A stretch of DNA of 64,000 bases from Turnera subulata (Eukaryota; Streptophyta; Magnoliopsida; Malpighiales; Passifloraceae). The translations under genes and the position numbers were made by a program. Below the pieces are notes generated by a model. It was not told where the DNA came from. It saw nothing but the letters and a program-made list of their open reading frames with translations, and searched no databases. Location: contig JAKUCV010000896.1 in assembly GCA_028386065.3 (NCBI GenBank), positions 1 to 64,000 of the forward strand. The letters are read 5' to 3'. Shown piece by piece: positions 23,281-35,339 of the stretch. Position 1 is the stretch's first letter. Each line of letters begins with the position of its first letter.

Positions 23281-25240
23281 GAATATCAGGAGACTCAATT
23301 GCTCCATGATCCACCTCCCAACTAGCAAGATGAGGATGTGTCCAGCTAAAAAACGTAAAAGAAGCACCACTTGGGCAATCCCCAAATGTGGTAATTTTCA
23401 AGACTTTCTTTATTTTTCTTTCTTTCGTTCTGTTTTATGTGTTTTCTTTTGTTTTTATTAGGTGCTGCAAATTTAAGGAAAGGAATCTTCAAGTCAAAAA
23501 TCATCTGGGAAGTTCCCCTAATACCTCCATCAATAACTAGCTTGAATAATTTTGCAAAAAGGAGATTTATGATGCTTACACAGGCTCACCACAGCCTTAC
23601 CACATGCTGAGTTTGTGTCGAACTTCCACCTTATTTCCCCATCGCTGCAGCACATGATAATCTAGTCTAGGATAACTCAACCCCACAACACATAGCTTGA
23701 CTTTCAGTTTGGGGTATTTTTGTGTTATTGTATATTAGACTAACCCTTTTGTCTTTTGATTTTTTGGTAGTGTGTTTCTTTTCTTTGTGTGACTTTGTTA
23801 TTGCATTGCACCCTGTTTTTGTTTTGTTTTTGCAGTGAGGACACTGCAAATTTTCAGTTTGGGGTATTTTAGGGTGTAATTTTATGACTCTGTGTATTTT
23901 TCGATGTTCAATGCAATTTCAATTGTCGTGTATTTTTATTATGTTTCTCCCAGTGTGAGCCTGTTCCTATATTTATGCAATCTTTTTCCATTTATTTCTG
24001 CTCAACTCCCTAATCTTATGACTTGTCTTATTTTTTTTTTTCAAAACAAGCAGAACAGGAATAATCAAGCAACTACATTCCATGAATTATGTCGAAAGAA
24101 GGACCCAGTTAAAGAATTTTTCTAAACAAACAGGCTCAGCCTGTTTACCTTAGAACAGGCCATTACTTCTGTCAAGGCAAAGTTTAAGCAAAGTCTACAA
24201 GCAAGGAAAGGATCTAGGCCGTCTTCGGCACACCAAACAGCCTACACCAACCTGCACCTCTCATCTAAACCTTGCAACCTCATTTGAGCCAATCAAGATG
24301 GCCCCCATTTCATTCAATTACCCTGCACAGTCCACCCTCAACCATTTGCAGCCATAAGCAGGGGCCATCAGTGTCTAAGGGCACACACTCCTTCAAACAG
24401 CCTCACCGTGTCGATGAGCCTGTGAGCAAGATTTGATCAAGATTAGAAAAAAAGATGACCCATACTTAGCCAGTGCAAAATTGAAAACGCCACCAGAAGC
24501 ACAAACGCCATCCTCCCCTTGAAAAAGAAAAAGAAAATGGAAAACATATGGGAAGAAGAAAAAAAAGAAAAGAAAAACAAAATTAAAGAAAGGGAGGAAG
24601 GACAAAGGCAACATCTGAAAATTCATACTCGACCAAGGAACACAAATCCAATCCATCTATTGGAGTCAGTGTTTACATCAAGAGTGGCTGTAGTATTGGG
24701 ACACAATTACCGAATAGTGTGAGACCGCAGAAAATACAAGGTCAAACAGCCTTTACACTGTCTTATGCTGTTCATAAACAAAAACAAAAGAAATCGAGAT
24801 CACAAGCCATTGACCCTTGCAAAAACCATCCACCCTTCTTTGACAACCCTCACCCAGCCTCAATACAACACGAGTAAGTCCTAGAGATCCTAGCTTGATG
24901 ACTTATGGACATTGGTGGAGACAAGAGGTAATGGGTCTGCATATGAGGTATTGTTTTCCACATTTCATTCTTTAACTAAATTCCTCGAATGACAGATGGA
25001 ATGGAGGCTAGTTGCAAAATTATTCCTATGATTTTTATGACGAAACAACTGACAAGGAATTTGATTAGAGTCTATGCAGTTTTTAAGGAAGAATAAGAGG
25101 ATGCCTAAATTGGGACACCACAAGGGAGAAACCTAGCGAAAATCTGATGCATTGGAATTGTTTTACTTCCTTTCGAAATCATGCCTTCTTTTCTCTTCTG
25201 ATTGCTTGAGGACAAGCAAAATCTTCAGTTTGGGGTATTT
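23281..25240 (+). mobile_element. Athila A 3' non-coding region with repeated polypurine-like motifs
   Basis: No env ORF was found. CAGTTTGGGGTATTTT occurs three times (23705-23720, 23855-23870, and 25226-25241 at the 3' LTR boundary, where it acts as the expected polypurine tract). The palindrome ACAGGCTCAGCCTGT sits at 24130-24144. A Lys/Glu-rich purine tract lies at about 24510-24600. The region is collinear with 30005-31856 in element B. Confidence 0.75.
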
Positions 25241-27327
25241 TGATGCATATGAAATGTGCATAGTTTTAGGCATGATTTTAGATATACTTTCTCTCTATTT
25301 ATCAATGACTATATGCCTCACTTTGCATTATTTCATCATATTCCCTTAAATCTCATCCCTTACTATATGATTTGTGATTCCAGGTGCATTTTGAACAATT
25401 TTGGAGATTTTATTGGAGAATTCGATGAAACAGCCTCTGGCACAACATGAGCCTGTTTGACAGCCTGTTGTTCTTTGCAAAATTAGTGAAAAGCCACGAA
25501 TCCCCCTCCAATCATAAGTTATCCACTGGATTTCACCACCTTTGCCTTGACCCACGAAGCCATGACGCAACTACATCAATCCCAAAAGGAGCAAAATTTA
25601 ATTGCACAAAAAAATGGGAAGAGATCACACACAGCCTCAGGTACAGGCCCAGCACAGGCTCAGCCTGTGGAATCTGCAGACGACGAGAACGCGAAAATAA
25701 GAATATTAAACTCAGCCACTTGCAGAGCTTCACCACTTGCAGAACTTTCAACTCTGCAATCATGACCTGAGCAACTCAGAAGACTTTAAGCATGGGAAAG
25801 AGGGGATAATCATCACACCCGAAGAATTTAACGATTAATGAACTATTATCCTCCCCCTTAAGTCTTCTAAAATCTGCAGATTTGCAGATTTCACCCATTC
25901 CACACACCTCCCATGATGCCTTACCTCGAGGATCAAGATGGGCAACTGAAAGCTCAACTTGTCCAACTGCCATACCTTCTAGCACATGGGAGAGAAGAGA
26001 AGAGAGGAATCTGCACCATAAAAGAGAAGGAGAAAGGAAGAACACACATCGAACTGGACCCCTCGATCAATACCCATAGCCTGCAGAACTTTGGAACAAA
26101 GGGTTCAAGGGGAAAACATGATTCTACAGCCTTTTCTGGGCAGAAATCGTGTTGTCCCTAACCTCTAGCCTGGTTCCAAACATTATACTACCCTTAATTT
26201 TTTTGATTTTGTAACCTTGATTATGAACTAAACAACCCCTCTTAGGTTGAAGGGGTGAAGCATGTCTCTGTTCTTAGTGCAATAAATTGCTCTTCCTCTG
26301 TTCTTAACTATTTTTCTTGTTTGGTTGTTGCAAACTTGCTCCATTTTTGAGTCTTGATCAAACCCATACATGAATATAGGTAGCTAGGTGAAGGACCGAA
26401 AGGAGAAATCATAGGTGCTGGAACAACAACAACCAACCTTTAGCTCTTAGTTTCGAAAGAAATTAGGAACTAATTGAGGAATTAGCCTCAGCACCAATTC
26501 TTAATCCCCTTAGTTTGACCGATGCGAACGCATTAGGATGAGTGGGAACTTTGGGAGGAGCCTATGAGTGAAAACAAATGGGTTCAGTATAGGTTGAGAG
26601 CGCCTGCAAGAACCAATCTGTGTAATTGACCTTGTGTTCTCGACAGGCTTAGCCACAGGCTCCGTCACAGACTCAGCACTGTCTCAGCCCATTACGACAC
26701 AGTCAAGAAAGAATGACTCCATTATTAATCTGATTCTTGATTGCCTATTTTAATCTAGTGGCAGCCTGGTGAAGCTTGGAAAGGAGAAGCCAAGTTTGCC
26801 AGACCAACAATAGTCTGCCTTCCCTCCCTAGCCGTTCGAAAGAAGATAGGGAGAGACTAAGGGTAATTAGCACTAACACCAAACTTCACCTCTGAGTGGA
26901 CATCTTCTCTTGTGACAGGGGTCGATGGAAGCTTAGGGAACTATCATTAAGATCGAAAGCCGTTGGTATTACATTAGGTTGGGAGCCCCTACAAGACATC
27001 TTATTAAACACAGGGCGTCACACAGGGCCAGCCTGTGAAGATGCTGTTGAGCAATTTAGAGCATAAAGGCAAGACATGTGAATCCCTGGATGCCTAAGAT
27101 TTCACCAAAACCTGATTTTCACCTACTTTATTACTATTACTTTTTATTCTCATGCTTAATTTATTTTCGATTTGCACTCACTCCATAATCCATTGTTTTA
27201 ATTAAATTGTCTCAAGCCTATTTCGTCTAAGGTAAGGAGTAACAGACTCATCCCAGTCCCTGTGGATACGACCTTGATAGAGTACTACAACTACCCTGTG
27301 CACTTACAGGACTCACAGCACACATCA
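25241..27327 (+). repeat. Athila A 3' LTR
   Basis: Ends are TGATGCATATG and CACACATCA, 2,087 bp long, matching 8137-10112 plus 17781-17845 and the B LTR (31857-33938). It is followed by the target duplication TCTGG. It contains one exact ACAGGCTCAGCCTGT palindrome (25654-25668). Confidence 0.92.
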
Positions 27328-27332
27328 TCTGG

Positions 27333-27705
27333 ATATTCTTTCACATCTGGCTTCCTGGGCTTAGTCATCACAAGATTGCAAGGGCTGGGTCCTCTACTTC
27401 TGGTTTCCCTCCTATCTGGTTTTCTCTGAAATCTGGTTATTTTCATCTCTCGGTTTGCGAGAGCTGGGTCTCGGCTTTAGGTCCTCTCCTGATTTTCTTA
27501 TGTTTGGATTTTTCTGGGTTTGTTTATCCCAGGGTTTTGCAAGGACCGGATCCTTGGTTTTGGGGTTGGTTCCTCTCGTGGTTCACTCTTGTCTGGGTTC
27601 TTCTAGGTCTGGATCCCTCATGGTTTCATTTTCCCGGTTTTGATTACCTCAAGGTTGCAAGAACTTGATCCTTGGCTTAGTGATTTCCCGCATGGCTGGA
27701 TCCCT
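27333..27705 (-). mobile_element. T1 internal repeat region, continued
   Basis: The repeats seen before 8136 resume here: degenerate TTTGCGAGAGCTGGGTCT-like units with TCTGG joints. The segment ends abruptly at a junction with Athila B gag, without LTR or target duplication. Confidence 0.65.
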
Positions 27706-28335
27706 CATGACCAAAGAGCAGCTATACATGAGAGTATTCCCATTCTCACTCAGAGATGCAGCATTCAAATGGCTCAACAACCATGAAGCAGCCATTTCAC
27801 TGACTAGAACAGCCTAGTCAGAGCTTTCTTGAAGGAATACCATCCCTCAAGCAAGGTTGCAAGTTTAAGGCAGCAGCTTATTGGTTTTTCCCAGCGCTAT
27901 GATGAATCAATTCGAGATGCTTGTGAACGCTTCAAGGGACTACTAAGAAGATTTCCAAACCACTGAGTTGATGAGGCCGTGCAACTTGAGCAGTTCTATT
28001 GCGGCCTATGTGATGAAGACCAGAACACCTTGGACAAGATGGCCAATGGTGCATTCCTGGATAAGGACTACAATGACGGAGTCGCCATTCTTGAAGCCTT
28101 GTCCATGAGAAAGACCCAAGTCAGAGGAGTCAAATCCTCTAGAATAATTGGTGTAGACAGAGTAACCAAGCTAGAGGCAGAGACAGATGCCCTCAGAAAG
28201 CAACTAGGGGCTGCTCAAGTCAAGACAGCCTCAGCCACAGTCTCAGACTGTGAAGGCTGTGGAGGACCTCACGGTACATCGAGTTGCCCACTCGTTGCCC
28301 AATGTGATTCTGAACAAGCTCACTATATCCAGTAG
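27706..28335 (+). pseudogene. gag: Athila B gag, 5'-truncated
   Basis: The remnant begins MTKEQLYMRVFPFSLRDAAFKWLNN and shifts frame near 27800. It has a stop near 27966, then reads LEQFYCGLCDEDQNTLDKM through CEGCGGPHGTSSCP to a TAG at 28333. The zinc-finger-like motif keeps all Cys and His positions. Compare A gag at 17965-18940. Confidence 0.8.
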
Positions 28336-29358
28336 AAGCAAGGCCCGTATGAAAACACTTATAATCCATCTTGGAGGAACCACCCAAACTTCTCTTGGAA
28401 GGGACCAACCGAGGAGAGGATTCCACAACAGGCCCAGTGCCAGAAACAAAACCAAGGAGGACAGCCTCAGTACTAGAGGCAGAATCAAGGAGGATAGCAA
28501 GGCAACAACTATGACATGATGAGCATACTGGAATACATCCAGAAGAACCAGAATAAAATGAGCAAGGAGATTAGTCAACTCAAGTCCTACAACAGATTCT
28601 TGGAGAATCAGAATGCTCAACAAGCCACTATGTCCATTGGTCAACTAGGAGCTCTTCTAGGAAAACCAATAGAGAATCCAAGGATTGAACATTGCAACGC
28701 TATGATCCTTCACAGTGGGAAGGAGTTAAGAGACACACTGTCAAGACCGCCTGAGGCTGTGGAGAGAACCGAGCAACAAGCATCGACATCCAACTCTGGA
28801 CAGACAATGCAGACACAGGCTGAGCCTGTGCCCGGGCCTGTTAGTACCAAAAGAGCTGAGAAACAGCCCCAGACTGTTCAACCTTATCAACCTCCGCCCC
28901 CATACACAAAAGTATACCACAAATCCAAGCTGGAGAAGCAATTCCATAAGTTCAAGGAAATGTTGAGTAAGTTATATGTCAGTGTGCCTTACAGTGATGT
29001 GGTCACACAAATGCCTTCTTATACTAAATTCCTCAAGGATGTTTTGACAGAGAAGAGAACCATTGATGATATTGATACTGTAGCTACGACAGACCAGGGG
29101 AGTGCTCTCATTCAGCACCATCCACCCACAAAATGTTCAGACCCAGGAAGCTTTACAATACCTTGTCACATTGGGAACAAGAAGACTGAAGGAGCCCTAT
29201 CTGACCTAGGAGCCAGTGTCAGCCTGTTACCACTATCCTTCACTCAAGACATGAATCTTGGAGACATCAAGCCCATAAGGATGACAATCCAACTTGCTGA
29301 CCCGTTCACTTCTGCATTATGTGGTAGTATTAGAGGATGTGTTCATGAAGGTTGGTGA
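28336..29358 (+). pseudogene. Athila B gag-protease spacer and protease N-terminal half
   Basis: A frame open from 28516 to 29358 covers a Gln-rich spacer (KLEKQFHKFKEML...) and the first half of the protease, with the catalytic motif intact as SDLGASVSLLP. This contrasts with the Asp-to-Asn change in A. A frameshift near 29300 moves the second half (VFMKVGDFYIPVDFVVVD...) into the next open frame. Confidence 0.8.
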
Positions 29359-30004
29359 TTTTTATATTCCTGTTGATTTTGTGGTCGTAGATATGGCATT
29401 GGATATCCACACACCAATCATTTTAGGACGCCATTTTCATGCCACGACTAGGGCACTAATTGATGTTGAGGAAGGAAGGGTAACACTGAGAATTGGAGAA
29501 AATACGATGAATTTCAAAATGCTCCAGGCCCTTAAGTTAGATTTGAGCTTCGACACCTGCTGCCAGGTTGACAATATTAATAACAACATTAAGTCAATAC
29601 ATCAGGCCCAGCCTGTCCAGCAGCAGCCGCCTATCAATCAAACTGGAGTTGATGATCCTACACTAAATATTGAGATAAAGCCTCTTCCTCCAGAATTGAA
29701 TGAAGTGCATTTAGAAATAAATGGGAACGCCGTAGTTTACAAGAAGAGAAAAATAAAAAGGCACAATGATCAAAACATCAAGCGCGCTTTCAAGAAGAAA
29801 GACCAAGTCCTTTTCCGGGGTACAAGACGATCCAAGTGGTCTGGTCCATTTACTATTCTTCATTATTTTCCTCATGGAAAGACGGAGATTGAAGGTGACG
29901 GGGTCAGCCCGTTCATAGCCCATCGAAAAAGGTTGAAAATTTATCACCCTACCATGGCCGTTTTCAAGGAGATTCAACATCGCCAAAATTCACCTCCCAA
30001 CTAG
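29294..30004 (+). CDS. Athila B fused protease-tail / integrase C-terminal-domain ORF
   Basis: The 236-codon frame begins with the second half of the protease (PIILGRHFHATTRALIDVEEG), passes through an acidic/proline linker (IEIKPLPPELNEVHLE), and continues straight into an integrase C-terminal domain (KRHNDQNIKRAFKKKDQVLF... SKWSGPFTILHYFPHGKTEIEG... VSPFIAHRKRLKIYH). Everything between (RT, RNase H, integrase zinc finger and catalytic core) is deleted at about 29700-29730 without breaking the frame. The first residues come from an upstream frameshifted context and the annotated ATG at 29294 is not a natural start. Whether the fusion is expressed is unknown. Confidence 0.7.
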   Translation: MLTRSLLHYVVVLEDVFMKVGDFYIPVDFVVVDMALDIHTPIILGRHFHATTRALIDVEEGRVTLRIGENTMNFKMLQALKLDLSFDTCCQVDNINNNIKSIHQAQPVQQQPPINQTGVDDPTLNIEIKPLPPELNEVHLEINGNAVVYKKRKIKRHNDQNIKRAFKKKDQVLFRGTRRSKWSGPFTILHYFPHGKTEIEGDGVSPFIAHRKRLKIYHPTMAVFKEIQHRQNSPPN

Positions 30005-31856
30005 TACAGTAGGGAAGTGTCCAGCTAAAAGACGTAAAAGAAGCACGCACTTGGAAAAACCAAGTGTGGTATTTTTGGCGATGTTGAATTATTTTGATCA
30101 CTTGGAAAAACCTCAATTATTTTGCAAGAAGGGTATTCTGATGCTTACACAGGCTCACCACAGGCTGAGCCTGTGTCGAACTTCTGGCTTAATCTAACAC
30201 CTCCTCCATCCCCATCACTACAGCACATGGTAATCTAGTCTAGGATAACTCAACCCCATGACACATAGCTTCACTATCAGTTTGGGGTATTTTTGTGTAA
30301 ATATGTCTTAGACTTGCCCCTTTTGTCTTTTGATTTTCAGAAGTGTGTTTCTTTTCTTTGGGTATCTTTGTTATGGCATTGCACCCTGTTTTATTTTGTC
30401 TTTGCAGTGAGGACACTGCAGATTTTTAGTTTGGGGTATTTTAGGGTGCAATTTTTCCATTTTCTTACTTTGTGTATTTTCTGATGTTCGTGCAATGCAA
30501 TTTCAATTGTCATCTATTTTTACTATGTTTCTCCTAGTGTGAGCTTGTCCTTATATTTATGTATCTTTTCTCTTTCCATTTAACTCTGCTCATATTCTAA
30601 ACTCAAAACTTTTTTGTTTTCTCCAAAAACAAGCAGTGCATGAATAATCAAGCAACTGCATCCCATGAATTCTGACAGAAGAGAAGGATCCTGTTAAAGA
30701 ATTTTCTAAACAAAACAGGCTCAGCCTGTTTATTTTAGAACAGGCTCAGCCTGTTTATCTTAGAACAGGCCCTTACCTCTCTCAAGGCAAAAATTTAAGC
30801 AGAGTCTACAAGCAAGGAAAGGATCTAGGCCATCTTTGGCACACCAAAAAGACTACACCAACCCACACTTCACTCATCAGCCCTTGTAACCCCATTTGAG
30901 CCAATTATGATGGCCCTATTTCATTCATTTATCCTGCACATCCTACCTCAACCATTTGCAGCCATGAGCAGGGGCCATCAGTGTCTAAGGGCACAAACTC
31001 CTTCACACAGTCTCACCCTGTCGATGAGCCTGTGAGCAAGATTTGATCAAGAATAGAAAAAGAGATGACCCATACTCTGCCAGTGCAAAAATCAAAACGC
31101 CACCAGATGCACGAACTCCATCCTCCCCTTGAAAAAGAAAAAGAGAAAAAGAAACATATGGGAAGAAGAAAAAAAAAGAGAAAAAAAAAACAACAAAATA
31201 AAGAAAGGGAGGAAGGACAAAGGAAAAATCTGGAAAATCATACTCCACCAAAGAACACAAATCCAATCCTTCTGTTGGACTCAGTGGTTACATCAAGAAT
31301 GGCTAAAGCACTGGGACACAGTTACTGAAAAGCGTGAGACCGCAAAAAATACAGGGTCAAACGGCCTCTACACTGTCTCATGCTGTTCAAGAACAAAAAC
31401 AAAAGAAACGAGTTCACAAGCCATCGACCTTTGCAAAAACCATCCACCTTCCTTTGACAACCCTCACCCAGCTTCAATACAACATAAATAAAGTCCTAGT
31501 GATCCTAGCTTGATGACTTATGCACATTAGTGGAGACAAGAGGTAATGGGTCTGCATATAAGGTATTGTTTTTCATTTTTCAATCTTTAACTAATCTCTC
31601 AAATAACAGAAGGAATGGAGGCCAGTTGCAAAATTATTCCTGTGATTTTTATGACAAAAACTACTGACAAGGAGTTTGGTTGGAACCAATTGCAGTTTTG
31701 AAGGAAAATAAGAGGATGCCTGAATTGGGACACCACAAGGGAGAAACCTAATGAAAATCTAATGCATTGGAATTGTCCTTACTTCCTTTCAAAATCATGC
31801 CTTCTTTTCTTCTCTGATTGCTTGAGGACAAGCAAAATCTTCAGTTTGGCGTATTT
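30005..31856 (+). mobile_element. Athila B 3' non-coding region
   Basis: No gene is seen. It is collinear with 23281-25240 of A. PPT-like motifs sit at 30278-30293, 30427-30442 (first base changed) and 31842-31857 (one G to C change). Palindromes ACAGGCTSAGCCTGT sit at 30160, 30715 and 30740, the last two 25 bp apart in a small tandem. Confidence 0.75.
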
Positions 31857-33938
31857 TGATGCACATGAAATATGCATAGTTTTAGGCATGATTTTAGATA
31901 TATTTGCTCTCAACTTATCATGACTATATGCCTTACTTTGCATTATTTCATTATATTCTCTTAAATCCCATTCATTACTGTATGATTAGCGATTCCAGGT
32001 GTATTTTGAAGGATTTTGGCGAATTTATTGGAGAATTCAAAGAAACTGCCTCTGGCACAGCATGAGCCTAATTCGGGCCTGTTGTTCAGTGCAGAATTGG
32101 TAGAAAGCCACGAATCCCCCTCCAATCACAAGATTTCGACTGGATTTCACCACCATTGCCTTGATCCAGAAAGCCATCATGCCACCACATCAATCGCAAG
32201 AGGAGCTGAATTCAATTGCAAAGAGGAATGGAAAGAGACTTCGCATAGCCTCAGGCACAAGCCCAGCACAGGCTCAGCCTGTGGAATCCGCAGATGACCA
32301 GAAACGCGAAAAAATGAATTTAAAACTCAGCCTCATGCAGAGCTTCACCACTTGCAAAACTTCCAACTCTACAATAATAGCCTGAACATTTCAGAAGATT
32401 TTAGGCATGGGAAGGAGGGGATAATCATTACACCCTAAGAATATTGCAACTAAAGAACTATTATCCCCCCCTAAAAGTTTTCGAAAATCTGCAGATCTGA
32501 TGAACTCACCCTATCAGCATGCCTCCCTTGGTGCCTTATCTCGAGGACCAAAATGGGCAACTGAAACTCAACTTGCCCAACTTCCATACCTTCCAGCAAG
32601 TGGGAGAAGAGAGAAGAAGAGGATCCACGCCTATAAATAAGAAGAAGAAAGAAAGAACTGGCATCAAATTCACCTCTCGATCAAACACCTTTGAAGGTAT
32701 GGAACAGGGGTTAAAAAACCTAGAACTTTGGGTTTTCAAGGGGGTGCATGATTCTGCAACTTTTGTTGCAGAAATTGTGTCTCCCCTAACCTCCAATTTG
32801 TTCCAAACCTTATGCTCACCTTTGTTTTCTTTGTTTATATAATTCTGAGCATGAAATAAACAACCCCTCCTTGGTTGACGGGGTGCAACATGTCTCTGGT
32901 TTTTATGTAATAAATTGCTCATCTTATGCTCTTAACCCGTTTTTTCTTGTTTTAGTTGTTGCACATTTGATGCATATTTGAGTTTTGGCCAAACACTTGC
33001 ATGATGATAGGTAGCTAGGTGAAGGACCGAAAGGAGAAGCCAGAGTTACTGGGACCTCAACAACCTACCCTCAGTTGCTTGCTTTTGACAGGAGTTAGGA
33101 ACTAATTGAGGAATTAGCCTCAACACCAATCTTAATCCCCTTGGTTTGACCGATGCAAAAGCATTAGGATGAGTGAGAGCCTTGGGAGGAACCTATGAGT
33201 GAAAACAAATGGGTTCAGTGTAGGTTGAGAGTGCCTGCAAGAACTGATCTGTGTAATTGACTTTGTGTTCTCGACAGGCCCAGCCACAGGCTCAGCACTG
33301 GCTCAGCCTGTTGTGGCACAGTCAAGAAGAATGACACCACTTTTATTCTGATTCTTGATTGATTATTGAGTAGCCTATTTTTAATCTAGTTGCAGCTTAG
33401 TGAAGGACTGAAAGGAGAAGCCAAGTGTGCTAGACCAACAATAGTCAGCCTTCACTCCTTAGCCGTTCGAAAAAAGATCGAGAGAGACTGTGGGTACCTA
33501 CCACCAACACTAAACTTCACCCCTAAGTGGACGTCTATTCTAGTGACAGGGGGTAGATGGAAGCTTGGGGAACTATCAATAAGAACGAAAGCCGTTGGTA
33601 GTACTTTAGGTTGGGAGCCCCTTTAAGATATCTCATTAAACACAGGGCGTCAAACAGGCTCAGCCTGTTATGATGCTGTTGAGCAATTTAAAGCATAAAA
33701 CAGGGCATATGAACCCCGGATGTCTAAGACATCACCAAATCTGATTTTTTCCTACTTCAGCACTGTTGTTACGTTCTACTTTTGCTCGTTTTAAATTTCA
33801 ATTGCTCTCACCCAATTTCCACTTATGATTTACTGTTTCAAGCCTAATTTGTCTAAATTAAGGAGTAACAGGCTCATCCTAGTCCCTGTGGATACGACCG
33901 TGATAGAGTACTACAACTACCCTGTGCATTTGCAGGAC
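31857..33938 (+). repeat. Athila B 3' LTR, lacking its last bases
   Basis: It starts TGATGCACATG and follows the A LTRs to ...TGTGCATTTGCAGGAC. There the expected ACTCACAGCACACATCA ending is replaced by T1 antisense-gene sequence. Two palindrome copies lie at 32268 and 33654. Confidence 0.85.
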
Positions 33939-34763
33939 AAGAGATATCACCCTGTGGTATTGGGTGAGACCCTCCACTGCTTGGACGCGCTGGCCGACAA
34001 TCACCGTGCCCAATTGACTGGTTCCCCTCTTCTACTCCAGGTGCATATACTCGACTTCCATTTCTTTGATTACCGTCCTTTACACCTTCCCATTTTGTTA
34101 TAGTGACCTCCCCTCTTCTTGCAGATATGGCTGTGTGAACACCTTACACTGATTGATCGTCCTCGGGCTGATCCTGCAAACTATGTCAGTCGGGGTTATT
34201 CTGTCTTCTTCCGTATGGTTTGATGGTAGGTTACCTATATGAGGGATCTTGAAGCCTCGCAAGTCACGTGGTTCTGCCGATGGCTTGAAATGCAAGATGT
34301 GGTCATTTGTTCTGTGTGCAAAAATTGGGTGTCGCTCCCGGGTATAGAAAGGTCCACGTACTATCGTCCAAGGAGGGTACTAAGGCGATTTGGCATAAAC
34401 CAGACAATTCCATTGACATCCCCATTCCGGTCACCGGACCTATGAAGGCTGTTGCTCTAAAAGCTATCAAGGGAGGTTGGCTTTGCTTTCAAGGGAACCA
34501 ACTAGCAGTCATTTTGAGATTCATCCCCCCACACCATACTTAGAATGGTTGAAGAGGACGTGGCTGCGTTAGAGAGATCGTTGCATCTTTCAAGGGAGGC
34601 GTTTCTAGAAGGGCCTAGCCTCCAGGATTTGAGTCTCCTGAACGTCCCATCAGAAAGGGCACGGATGAGGAAGGCGAGTCGAGTCGGAAGAAGCGCAAGA
34701 AGAATTGATTCCTACCCTAGCAGTTATCCCTTTACATTCATAATGCATGCGAAGAAATGAGTG
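33939..34763 (+). pseudogene. T1 antisense DUF7745-like gene remnant with intron
   Basis: This is the gene carried on the strand opposite to T1 gag. Exon 1 is truncated by Athila B and starts at about 33939 (PVVLGETLHCLDALADN...) and ends SPLLLQ at CAG 34038-34040. A GT...AG intron of 84 bp follows (34041-34124, acceptor CTTCTTGCAG). Exon 2 begins ATATGGCTGTGTGAACACC (IWLCEHLTLIDRP). Exon 2 has TGA and TAG codons near 34221-34230, then reads MRDLEASQVTWFCRWLEMQDVV and STYYRPRRVLRRFGINQ, with a frameshift near 34425. The intron sits at the same codon as in T3. Function is unknown; DUF7745-like domains are frequent in plant transposon-derived proteins. Confidence 0.65.
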
Positions 34764-35339
34764 AAAAAAATTCCCCTTATCTGTTTCGTTAATCTTTGGA
34801 CTACAACTTTATAAAATGGAACCGGACCCGATTTGGGTTTCCTACGTATTCATGGCTTGTCATCATTTTTTTTTTCCGTTTTCTTTCTTTTTTTTTGTTT
34901 TTATGAAAGCTCAAGAAATCAGGTTCACGTAGTTCTTTTTATGTTGCTTTGTGTGTTTGTAAGTCCCCAAAAAGTTCCCTTCCTCTGGCTTCCTTCATGC
35001 TTCCCCATACTCTTTTGAGTCGTTCACCATGGGTCTCCCTCAATATGTTTTCTCATTAAATGCTTTCTGGAAACCCCCCGTTGTTTGGGTTGCTTGATGA
35101 TAGAGGTGACTTGATGCTTTTTATTTAGACCTTGGAGCTTCTGGGGACTTAATTGATGTCATTGTTTTTACCAATATTAGCCCTAGGATTAATTTCCATA
35201 GATTTTGGGAAGTTTTGTCCTGCTTACTATATTCACATGTGCCATGCATGCGTAAAGAAATTACCAAGATAATCACATATGAAAGAGAAAAAGCCTTTAT
35301 TTATTTGGAAAAATAATATGACAACCAACACTCATCTCT
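34764..35339. mobile_element. T1 non-coding spacer between antisense gene and protease end
   Basis: No gene is seen. It is the convergent spacer, with T-rich tracts near 34870-34900. It is collinear with 54030-54494 in T3 and 58415-58991 in T4. In the autonomous Tat relatives pol would lie next to this point; here there is no trace of RT or integrase. Confidence 0.6.

Larger units (their letters stand above)
8137..27327 (+). mobile_element. Athila-like LTR retrotransposon A, with a nested Tekay-like element
   Basis: The outer ends are TGATGCACATG (8137) and CACACATCA (27327). They are flanked by the perfect 5-bp target duplication TCTGG at 8132-8136 and 27328-27332. The order is 5' LTR (split by a nested element at 10113-17775), primer site, gag, protease, RT, RNase H, integrase, a 2-kb non-coding 3' region with no env ORF visible, and 3' LTR. 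Coding parts carry many stops and frameshifts, so it is dead. Host sequence on both sides belongs to T1. Confidence 0.9.
27706..33938 (+). mobile_element. Athila-like element B, internal deletion derivative truncated at both ends
   Basis: The left end starts inside gag (TGACCAAAGAGCAG), so the 5' LTR, primer site and gag start are missing. The right end lacks roughly the last 20 bp of the 3' LTR. RT, RNase H and most of integrase are absent; protease is joined to the integrase C-terminal domain in one open frame. Flanks on both sides are T1 sequence, so B also lies inside T1, but no target duplication remains. Confidence 0.85.
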
